DNA of 12,212 nt from an uncultured Oxalobacteraceae bacterium (GTDB taxonomy: Bacteria > Pseudomonadota > Gammaproteobacteria > Burkholderiales > Burkholderiaceae_D): the NCBI GenBank assembly GCA_937996605.1, contig CALKVB010000442.1:1-12212 (forward strand), read 5' to 3'. The position numbers were made by a program, and so were the translations under genes. This document shows, piece by piece, positions 5,657 to 12,212 of the stretch. Positions within the stretch are counted from its first letter, which is position 1. Each line of letters begins with the position of its first letter. The notes under the pieces were generated by a model, which saw only the letters and a program-made list of their open reading frames with translations, did not search any database and was not told the origin of the DNA.

Positions 5657-8600
5657 ATGCGATTACAAGATCTCTTTTTGACCGATAGCACCAGCCTCAC
5701 TTTACTAAATGGTCAATACGATGCGCCACTGGTCGCGCTCTCTTTATTTGTCGCGATATTGGCAGGCATCATGGCGTTTCAACTCGCCAGTATGGCTAGG
5801 GACGAACAAAGGGTCTTTCATCGGCAGACCTATTTGCTATCCGGTGCCTTTGTTTTGGGCTCAGGCGTATGGTCTATGCATTTCATCGGCATGTTGGCCT
5901 TTAGCGTGTGCAGTACCGCTCCCTACGATAAGCTCATCACAATAATGTCGATGCTGCCAAGCTTTATCGCTTCATGGGTCGCTTTGCTACTGATTGCCAA
6001 ACAACGTGTCACATCATGGCAATTGGTCATCAGTGGAATTTCGGTTGGCGCTGGTATTGGGGTCATGCACTACAGTGGCATGGCAGCAGTCCACAAAACA
6101 CTGTCACTCCGTTTTGATCCCTATATTTTTGCTGTGTCAATTGTGGTGGCAGTCGTACTTTCGATCTTAGCCTTGTGGTTACGCTTCAAACTCGATGCCA
6201 ATAAAATCATGAGCGCACGAGGTATTGATGTCTTAAGTGGTGGTGTGGTCGGCATCGCTATCTCTGGCATGCATTACACAGGCATGAAAGCGACGCACTT
6301 TGTCGCCAACCCCAATTCACTACTCGAACAGACCGAAAACCTTGACATCGCATGGTCCATTGCTGGCATCACCACCCTCGCCATTTTAATCACCGGGGCA
6401 GGCAATGCCTTACTTCGTTACCGCAGTATCTATCAACGTATGGTCAGAACCGAGGCCCGTACGCGCACTATTGTAGACACCGCGGTGGATGGCATTATTA
6501 CCATCGATAGCCGCGGTATCATTCGCGACTTTAATGCAGCAGCCGAACGCATCTTTGGCTGGCAAGCGAGCGAAATTATCGGTAAGAATATCGGTGTACT
6601 GATGCCTGAGCCGCAACGTACGCTGCATGATAGTTATATCGAAAATTACTTGCGTACCGGTGATGCCAAGATCATCGGCTCTGGACGAGAAATGGTGGGG
6701 CTACGTAAAGATCGCATGACCTTTCCTATGCGTTTGGCACTGGGTGAAGCCACACTGCAAAACGAAACCTTATTTGTGGGTTTTATCACGGACATCACTG
6801 ATAGCAAACGTCGCAATGCTGAGTTTGAAGGCGTGGTAAATGCGATTAGCCGTTCACTAGCGGTGATCGAGTTTGACCTATTTGGTACCATACTTCACGC
6901 CAATCAACATTTTCTAGATATTACCGGTTATCAACTAGAAGAATTGCAAGGGCGCCACCATTCCATTTTGTGCGAACCTGGCATCAGCGGATCTGCTGAA
7001 TATCAAGAATTTTGGGATACCTTAAGACATGGCGTCTACACCTCCGGTGACTTTCGCCGCTATGGCAAACACGGCAATGAGATTTGGATACACGGTAGCT
7101 ACAATCCTATTTTTGATCCTGAAGGTCGCCCCTATAAAATCATTAAATTTGCCAGTGATTTATCCGAACGTCACGCCATGGAACAAGACTTACGCGAAGC
7201 GAAAGTACGCGCAGAGCAAGCAGCCGCCGCGAAGAATACCTTCTTGGCAAATATGAGCCATGAAATTCGCACGCCGATGAATGCCATCTTGGGCTTCACT
7301 GATGTCTTACTTACTCAAACAACGAACGAGACCCAAAAACGTCATCTAAATACAGTCAGAAATTCAGCGCGTTCTTTACTGAGTCTGCTCAACGACATAC
7401 TCGACACGGCAAAACTAGAACGTGGTGCGGTCGAACTCGAGATCACAGATTTTTCAGTGCGTGAAGTATGTGTCCAAGTACTCGCCACGCTGCGCATCAA
7501 TGCGCAGAAAAAATCACTGCCGCTGGTCTTGGATTATCCCGAAGATGTACCTGATTTCTATCGTGGCGACGCCCTGCGCTTACAGCAGATCTTGCTTAAC
7601 TTAGTCGGCAATGCCATCAAATTTACGGAAAAAGGGCAAGTCACACTTCAACTCAGGACCCAACAGCAAGGTCTACTCATCAGCGTCATTGACACCGGCA
7701 TAGGCATCGCCGCGAGTCGCCTGGAACACATCTTTGATCCTTTCGCCCAGGCCGATGCATCAATGAGCCGACGCTTTGGCGGAACTGGGTTGGGCACCAC
7801 AATTGCACGCCAATTGATTGAGTTAATGGGAGGCCGTATTTGGGTTGAGAGTGAGCTGGGCGTTGGCAGTCAATTTCATGTTGAACTTCCGTTAGAAGAG
7901 GGCCATGCAGTACAGGCTGAACTCGAGCCAAGCATCATCGCCCTACCGCCTCTACACATCTTAGCTGCCGACGATGTGCCACAAAATTTAGAACTGCTGC
8001 AATTATTACTGCAGCAGCATGGACACCAACTACAACTCGCCAGCAATGGTGCCGAGGCCGTGGCGTGCTATCGAGAACAGCGCTTCGATGTTGTATTGAT
8101 GGATGTGCAAATGCCAGTCATGAATGGCTTAGAAGCGAGCCGCGAAATTCGACGCATAGAACAAACTGAGGGGCGCCAAACCACGCCTATTATCGCGCTC
8201 TCAGCGAGCGTGCTCGAAGCTGATGTAAAAGCCGCCCGTGATGCTGGCATGGATGGTTTTGCTCACAAGCCGATTGAATTACTCAAACTCACTCAAGTGA
8301 TCGCTCAACTTTTGAAGTTACCTCAAGAACATCTCGCGACTAGTGAGCGCCAAGCGCCAAGCAATCAAAAACATCTACAGGCTGCCATGCAGCACGATGA
8401 GGTAAAGCTCGCTGCGATAGACTGGAACAAAGGTGCACAGCTATGGGGCGATCAGGATCAACATTGTCGACAGCTTCAACGTTTTCTCAAAGAATGGCAG
8501 CAAGCGCTACCACAACTCATTAATTCAACCGATCAAACAGAGCGCGCTGCGACATTGCATAAATTACGCGGCGCTGCAGCCAACCTAGCCTTATCGCGTT

Positions 8601-9019
8601 TGACTGAGCTTGTGATCAACTTAGAGCAAGAACATATGATCCTGCCCTATGAAAAAGCAAACGGCACGCTGTTCAATTCACAAATAAGCAATCAGCTCAA
8701 CGCAGAATTTGAGATGCTTGCTCAAGCACTGCATGAGGTCGTTAAAATTACATCAAACAACGATACTCAATCATCTGAACTTCGCCCACCCGCCACCACA
8801 GAAAACATTGTGCATCTACTCAAGTTGTGTGCCACATTGGATCAAGCATTGGCGCATGGAGAATTTGACGAAGCAAGCTTACAAAGTCTTGCAGCATTGT
8901 TACCAAATGAAGAATACGCCCCCTTAGACCAACAAATCAACGCCTTTGATTTTGACAAAGCACGCCAATTACTGGCACAGTTACAGCAACACTACGCTGA
9001 GCAAGGAAACGCTGCATGA
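5657..9019 (+). CDS. Membrane hybrid histidine kinase MHYT-PAS-PAS-HK-REC-HPt
   Basis: A 1120-residue sensor kinase. The N-terminal MHYT membrane domain (about 15-250) has three MHxxGM motifs starting at Met74, Met137 and Met205, proposed in this family to bind metal and sense O2, CO or NO. PAS domains lie at about 269-382 and 390-505. A coiled linker leads to the HisKA domain with phosphorylated His535 in MSHEIRTP. The ATPase domain has Asn652 in the N box and FGGTGLG at 707-713. The REC domain (about 768-885) has acidic pocket Asp772-Asp773 and acceptor Asp816. The HPt domain (about 920-1005) has His968 in HKLRGAA. The last about 70 residues are unassigned. No good ribosome site precedes ATG 5657; TTG 5615 would add 14 residues and also lacks one. 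The next gene overlaps by four bases. Confidence 0.93.
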   Translation: MRLQDLFLTDSTSLTLLNGQYDAPLVALSLFVAILAGIMAFQLASMARDEQRVFHRQTYLLSGAFVLGSGVWSMHFIGMLAFSVCSTAPYDKLITIMSMLPSFIASWVALLLIAKQRVTSWQLVISGISVGAGIGVMHYSGMAAVHKTLSLRFDPYIFAVSIVVAVVLSILALWLRFKLDANKIMSARGIDVLSGGVVGIAISGMHYTGMKATHFVANPNSLLEQTENLDIAWSIAGITTLAILITGAGNALLRYRSIYQRMVRTEARTRTIVDTAVDGIITIDSRGIIRDFNAAAERIFGWQASEIIGKNIGVLMPEPQRTLHDSYIENYLRTGDAKIIGSGREMVGLRKDRMTFPMRLALGEATLQNETLFVGFITDITDSKRRNAEFEGVVNAISRSLAVIEFDLFGTILHANQHFLDITGYQLEELQGRHHSILCEPGISGSAEYQEFWDTLRHGVYTSGDFRRYGKHGNEIWIHGSYNPIFDPEGRPYKIIKFASDLSERHAMEQDLREAKVRAEQAAAAKNTFLANMSHEIRTPMNAILGFTDVLLTQTTNETQKRHLNTVRNSARSLLSLLNDILDTAKLERGAVELEITDFSVREVCVQVLATLRINAQKKSLPLVLDYPEDVPDFYRGDALRLQQILLNLVGNAIKFTEKGQVTLQLRTQQQGLLISVIDTGIGIAASRLEHIFDPFAQADASMSRRFGGTGLGTTIARQLIELMGGRIWVESELGVGSQFHVELPLEEGHAVQAELEPSIIALPPLHILAADDVPQNLELLQLLLQQHGHQLQLASNGAEAVACYREQRFDVVLMDVQMPVMNGLEASREIRRIEQTEGRQTTPIIALSASVLEADVKAARDAGMDGFAHKPIELLKLTQVIAQLLKLPQEHLATSERQAPSNQKHLQAAMQHDEVKLAAIDWNKGAQLWGDQDQHCRQLQRFLKEWQQALPQLINSTDQTERAATLHKLRGAAANLALSRLTELVINLEQEHMILPYEKANGTLFNSQISNQLNAEFEMLAQALHEVVKITSNNDTQSSELRPPATTENIVHLLKLCATLDQALAHGEFDEASLQSLAALLPNEEYAPLDQQINAFDFDKARQLLAQLQQHYAEQGNAA

Positions 9020-10011
9020 AACCTCTCGATGAACGCCCGAAAATTCTGATCGTCGACGACGCTGCGACCAATCTTCAAATCTTGCGACAAGTGCTGCAGG
9101 ACGATTATCGGCTATTGTTTGCACTCGATGGCGAAAAGGCCTTGAAGTTGGCACAAGAGGAATCGCCGCATCTGATTCTGCTCGATGTGATGATGCCTGG
9201 CTTAACCGGCCTCGACACCTGTAAGTTACTCAAGGCGAACCCACGCACTCAGGCGATTCCCGTCATTTTTGTGACGGCACTTAGTGAAGTCAGCGACGAA
9301 TCAGCTGGCTTTGAGGCAGGTGCGGTCGACTACATTACGAAACCGATTAGCCCACCAGTAGTAAAAGCGCGGATCAAAACCCACCTGTCTTTAGTCGGTG
9401 CCGATGAGTTACACAAAACACGTCTACAAATAATTCAATGCCTAGGTCGAGCAGCGGAATATCGCGATAACGAAACAGGATTACATGTGATACGTATGAG
9501 TCACTATTCGCGCATCTTGGCCCTTGGCGCTGGTTTCAGTACGCAATTTTCCGACCTCTTGTTTAACGCTGCGCCTATGCATGATATCGGCAAAATAGGC
9601 ACACCCGATAACGTGCTGCTGAAGCCTGGTAAACTCGATCAAGAAGAATGGCAAATGATGCAAAAGCACGTCTTGATGGGTGCCGAGATTCTAGGGGAAC
9701 ACGACTCGCCACTATTACAAATGGCAAGAACCATCGCGCTATATCATCATGAAAAATTCGATGGCAGTGGCTATCCACATAAAATCGCTGGCGAAGCTAT
9801 ACCAATCGAAGCACGTATCGTCGCGATCGCCGACGTATTTGATGCACTCACTTCGGTACGCCCTTACAAAAAAGCGTGGCCGGTTGAGGAAGCCATCGAA
9901 TTATTACGACAGGAGAAAGGCAAACACTTCGATCCGCAATTAGTGGATTTATTTATCGCAAGCCTGCCAGCAATTTTAGAAATTAAAGAACAATACGCGG
10001 AACAAGATTAA
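9016..10011 (+). CDS. Response regulator with HD-GYP phosphodiesterase domain
   Basis: A 331-residue cytoplasmic protein. The REC domain (about 9-125) has acidic pair Asp14-Asp15, phosphoacceptor Asp57 in LLDVMMPG and conserved Lys109 in ITKP. The HD-GYP domain (about 135-325) carries the metal-binding His189-Asp190 in MHDIGK, His244-His245, and the intact Gly252-Tyr253-Pro254 motif with a following aromatic/basic stretch. HD-GYP enzymes hydrolyse cyclic di-GMP to pGpG and GMP, so phosphorylation should change local cyclic di-GMP and affect motility or biofilm. The ATG overlaps the kinase stop (ATGA, 9016-9019), and AAGGA at 9003-9007 serves as ribosome site, which implies translational coupling and makes this the likely partner of the kinase HPt domain. 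Confidence 0.95.
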   Translation: MKPLDERPKILIVDDAATNLQILRQVLQDDYRLLFALDGEKALKLAQEESPHLILLDVMMPGLTGLDTCKLLKANPRTQAIPVIFVTALSEVSDESAGFEAGAVDYITKPISPPVVKARIKTHLSLVGADELHKTRLQIIQCLGRAAEYRDNETGLHVIRMSHYSRILALGAGFSTQFSDLLFNAAPMHDIGKIGTPDNVLLKPGKLDQEEWQMMQKHVLMGAEILGEHDSPLLQMARTIALYHHEKFDGSGYPHKIAGEAIPIEARIVAIADVFDALTSVRPYKKAWPVEEAIELLRQEKGKHFDPQLVDLFIASLPAILEIKEQYAEQD

Positions 10012-10048
10012 GGCTCTCTCATCGCGATCTTCTCGGTCACCCCGCTCA

Positions 10049-10561
10049 TCAGAATACCCGCTGCAAGATAATATCGCGCTGTGGGTCATTACCGACCGGG
10101 AATACGTGCTCACCAACTTCGACGAAACCAAATTTCTGATAAAACTTAATGGCACGCGGATTGTGTTCCCACACACCTAAGAAAGCGGTTTTCTTACCGC
10201 GCTCACGCATGGCATCTAGACAGGCAGACATCAAGGACTGCGCCACGCCTTTACCATGCCACGGTTCCGCAACATATAAACGCTGAATTTCGGCCGCATT
10301 TCTATCCTTCACGCATTCTGGAACATGATCAAAACGTAACTGCGCATAAGCCGCCAGTTGCAGATTATCTTCGACCAATAAAGTCAACATTGCGGGGTTG
10401 GCAATTTCCGCACTTTGTATCGCCTCGCTATAACTATTGCGGCAGTGTGTGTCCATGTCCTCCGCGCTGTTGCTAGCAGCAAATGTTTGACGAAAACTAA
10501 TTTCGGCAAGCAAACTAAGGCGTCTTGCATCGTGAGAATCGGCAACGCGGATACTAAGCAT
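10049..10561 (-). CDS. GNAT family N-acetyltransferase
   Basis: A 170-residue single-domain acetyltransferase using acetyl-CoA. Motif A spans about 92-111, with the pyrophosphate loop in PWHGKGVA (100-107). Motif B is at about 128-146, with the typical NPRAIKFYQKFGF segment. The substrate cannot be told from sequence; relatives modify small amines, antibiotics or protein N-termini. The start at 10561 has no clear ribosome site. It lies 124 bases downstream of the cryptochrome gene on the same strand and converges on the HD-GYP gene with a 37-base gap. A hairpin lies between it and the cryptochrome gene. Confidence 0.9.
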   Translation of the reverse strand: MLSIRVADSHDARRLSLLAEISFRQTFAASNSAEDMDTHCRNSYSEAIQSAEIANPAMLTLLVEDNLQLAAYAQLRFDHVPECVKDRNAAEIQRLYVAEPWHGKGVAQSLMSACLDAMRERGKKTAFLGVWEHNPRAIKFYQKFGFVEVGEHVFPVGNDPQRDIILQRVF

Positions 10562-10620
10562 AATATGAATTTGTTGAATTAGGACGGTTAAACTAATCGT
10601 TGCAGTGTGCCAGCGCCATA

Positions 10621-10636
10621 CTACTTTAGCAAGTAG
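10621..10636. repeat. Short hairpin between cryptochrome and acetyltransferase genes
   Basis: CTACTT (10621-10626) and AAGTAG (10631-10636) pair perfectly around TAGC. No T-run follows on the minus strand, so it is at best a weak transcript-end structure in the 124-base gap. Confidence 0.3.
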
Positions 10637-10685
10637 GCTTAGGGCGTATTCTCTAATTCATCACGTGCCCCACTCACTCAAATCT

Positions 10686-12041
10686 CTATGCACACCAAGT
10701 TCTTTGATAGCATCCATCTCTATCGTGATCATGCACTTGTTTCGCCACATTAAAACGTCGACCACCGCGTGGGTCGGTGCCCTTGCCAGCGATGTATAAC
10801 CAGTTGCCTTGATTGCTGTAGACGTCGTAATCGATCAAGCAGGATTCAAACCACGCGGCACCAGCTCGCCAATCACCTTCTAGCTCGTAAATCAAATAAC
10901 TAGCTAGCACCTGTCGCAATCGATTGCTCAAATAGCCGGTTAATCTTAATTCAGTCATGGCAGCATCGATTAGTTTCTCTCCAGTCTTGGCTTGGCACCA
11001 AGCTTCAAATTTGATCTGATCCTGATGCTGGTTTACTTCGCTATTACAGGCCACTGCCATCGCATTCAAACCCTCAGCACGATACAATTTTGCGCCGTAC
11101 TGCAAATGCAAGAAACGGAAGTAGTCACGCCACAGCAATTCGAACCACAACCAATAACTCCCCTCGTTCGCGCCATACTCTTGTTCAAATTGTTTTAGCT
11201 CAGCATAGGCGTATCGTGCCGACAAGGCGCCATGGGCAAGCCACGGCGACCACTTACTCGAAAAGTCTAAGCCCATTAGACCATTGCGTGTTTGCTTATA
11301 AGTATGGGGACGAAGGGCAAAAAAATACTGCTTGAGGTGCGCCAATGCGTCAGTTTCTCCGCCAGCAAATCCGAGCGCACCTAGAGGGAATGAAGAACGC
11401 GAGTCAACTTTGGGATGATCCAATGTTAGCTGCTGTAGTTCCACCTGCAAGTGCACAGGGATGCTGGTTTCTGGCCATGGTGGCAAGTTGCTCGGTGCTG
11501 GCAAACATGGCGGCGGCACAATTGCTTTACTCTCAATAATCTGCCGAAATTGTGTGAAGACTTGCGGTAGATGCTGTCTATCCCAAGATAGATCGTCAGG
11601 CGCTAACAAGCTGCTCTGCCACACCGTATGCACGTGTAAACCAGCATCACGTAAAGCAGCAACCTCAGCCTGCTCTTCCGGAGCGGCAATCTCTTCGCAT
11701 ACGATATCCTGTGCACCAACATGCCGTGCTAACTGCGGCAATGCCAAGCTGGCATGGAGCGGACAGATTAACAAAGGGCAACCGAGTTTCTTGAGTTGCT
11801 CACTCAAATCCTGCAATGCGCTCAAAACCCAGTAACGCCGCAAGCTCGACATGCGGGCAAAGCCCCAAGGGCTGGTCTGCACAAAGTCGGGCAAGCAAAC
11901 CACTGGCAAAAGGAATTGTGCAGGTTCAGCGTTTTCTCGGATTTGATCTTTCGTGTGCGTCATTCTATCAAGCGCAAACTTCAAGGCCACCTGATCATGT
12001 AAGCGCAAATCTTGGCGAAACCAAAATATTGTTGTTGTCAC
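10686..12041 (-). CDS. DASH-type cryptochrome / DNA photolyase
   Basis: A 451-residue flavoprotein. The N-terminal photolyase antenna domain begins with TIFWFRQDLRLHD. The C-terminal FAD-binding domain has the DASH signatures TRNGLMG (251-257), WRDYFRF from Trp304, and GNWLYIAGKGTDPRGGRRFN from Gly412. DASH proteins use blue light and FAD, usually with methenyltetrahydrofolate, to repair cyclobutane pyrimidine dimers, mainly in single-stranded DNA, and may also signal light. The start is taken as GTG at 12041: GGAGGA (12048-12053) is six bases upstream. The longer frame starts at TTG 12059 and would place that ribosome site inside the coding region. The gene appears complete. The GNAT gene follows on the same strand and might be cotranscribed. 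Confidence 0.93.
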   Translation of the reverse strand: MTTTIFWFRQDLRLHDQVALKFALDRMTHTKDQIRENAEPAQFLLPVVCLPDFVQTSPWGFARMSSLRRYWVLSALQDLSEQLKKLGCPLLICPLHASLALPQLARHVGAQDIVCEEIAAPEEQAEVAALRDAGLHVHTVWQSSLLAPDDLSWDRQHLPQVFTQFRQIIESKAIVPPPCLPAPSNLPPWPETSIPVHLQVELQQLTLDHPKVDSRSSFPLGALGFAGGETDALAHLKQYFFALRPHTYKQTRNGLMGLDFSSKWSPWLAHGALSARYAYAELKQFEQEYGANEGSYWLWFELLWRDYFRFLHLQYGAKLYRAEGLNAMAVACNSEVNQHQDQIKFEAWCQAKTGEKLIDAAMTELRLTGYLSNRLRQVLASYLIYELEGDWRAGAAWFESCLIDYDVYSNQGNWLYIAGKGTDPRGGRRFNVAKQVHDHDRDGCYQRTWCA

Positions 12042-12047
12042 CGTTTT

Positions 12048-12053
12048 TCCTCC
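12048..12053 (-). promoter_or_regulatory. Ribosome binding site deciding the cryptochrome start
   Basis: On the minus strand this reads GGAGGA, six bases before GTG at 12041. It argues against the upstream TTG at 12059, which would lie before the site. Confidence 0.75.
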
Positions 12054-12073
12054 ACTCAAATCGGCATTAGTTT

Positions 12074-12108
12074 CATTTCAGAAGCCTAGGCTCTGTTGAG
12101 TTGAAATG
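12074..12108. repeat. Nested inverted repeats upstream of the cryptochrome
   Basis: CATTTCA (12074-12080) and TGAAATG (12102-12108) form outer arms. Within the spacer lies the perfect ten-base palindrome AGCCTAGGCT (12083-12092). Both sit 33-67 bases upstream of the cryptochrome start on its 5' side, where an operator would be expected. No regulator can be named. Confidence 0.4.
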
Positions 12109-12121
12109 CTCTGCCTTTGGT

Positions 12122-12167
12122 GTTTTTTGTCGTTTGTTTTATCGTTTTTGTCATCGCTTTTGTGATC
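12122..12167. repeat. Degenerate 12-base T-rich tandem repeats
   Basis: Four adjacent units (12122-12131, 12132-12143, 12144-12155 and 12156-12167) approximate GTTTTTGTNATC, or GATNACAAAAAC on the minus strand. They lie about 80-126 bases upstream of the cryptochrome start. They could be repeated protein sites or simple low-complexity sequence. No gene is seen between 12060 and 12212. Confidence 0.35.
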
Positions 12168-12212
12168 ACTTGAGCCCGCACCTGCACTCTTTCCTGAACG
12201 TCGTCGATACGA

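Overview
The window reads as the end of a draft-assembly contig from a betaproteobacterium, most likely a Burkholderiales member near Oxalobacteraceae such as Undibacterium or Herbaspirillum. This placement is an inference from base composition near 50% GC, gene content and protein flavour; no search was run. The first 50 bases are not biological. They are an untrimmed Illumina TruSeq-type P7 tail, index and read-2 adapter, so genomic sequence begins at about 51.

Layout, left to right. (1) 51-583: tRNA-Pro(TGG), a 78-residue conserved-looking small protein of unknown function, and tRNA-His(GTG), all on the plus strand. (2) 626-4999: an aldehyde-oxidation module. A sigma-54 activator of the AcoR type lies on the minus strand, divergent from a 506-residue NAD-dependent aldehyde dehydrogenase of the AcoD/ExaC type, which is followed by a small cysteine-containing DUF779 protein. 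The 436-base divergent region holds a textbook -24/-12 sigma-54 promoter facing the dehydrogenase and, about 150 bases upstream of it, a perfect palindrome placed like an enhancer. A strong hairpin separates the dehydrogenase from DUF779. (3) 4996-5307: a small membrane protein on the minus strand whose stop codon overlaps the DUF779 stop. (4) 5657-10011: a two-gene signalling operon. A 1120-residue membrane hybrid kinase (MHYT, PAS, PAS, HisKA, HATPase, REC, HPt, unassigned C-terminal segment) is coupled by an ATGA overlap to a REC/HD-GYP response regulator predicted to hydrolyse cyclic di-GMP. (5) 10049-12041: a GNAT acetyltransferase and a DASH-type cryptochrome/photolyase, both on the minus strand, followed by 171 bases of non-coding sequence to the window end.

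How the parts work together. In module 2, the AcoR GAF domain probably senses a small ligand (acetoin, acetaldehyde or an alcohol). Through its GAFTGA-bearing AAA+ domain it would then open the sigma-54 promoter of the dehydrogenase. In module 4, the kinase probably senses a signal through the membrane MHYT domain (proposed to bind oxygen, CO or NO via metal) and the PAS domains. It would relay phosphate His-Asp-His to the REC domain of the HD-GYP enzyme and so lower cyclic di-GMP. I see no transposon, prophage, CRISPR array or clearly new defence system. The points most worth checking are the regulatory architecture around acoD/DUF779, the kinase's unassigned C-terminus and the adapter at the contig end.
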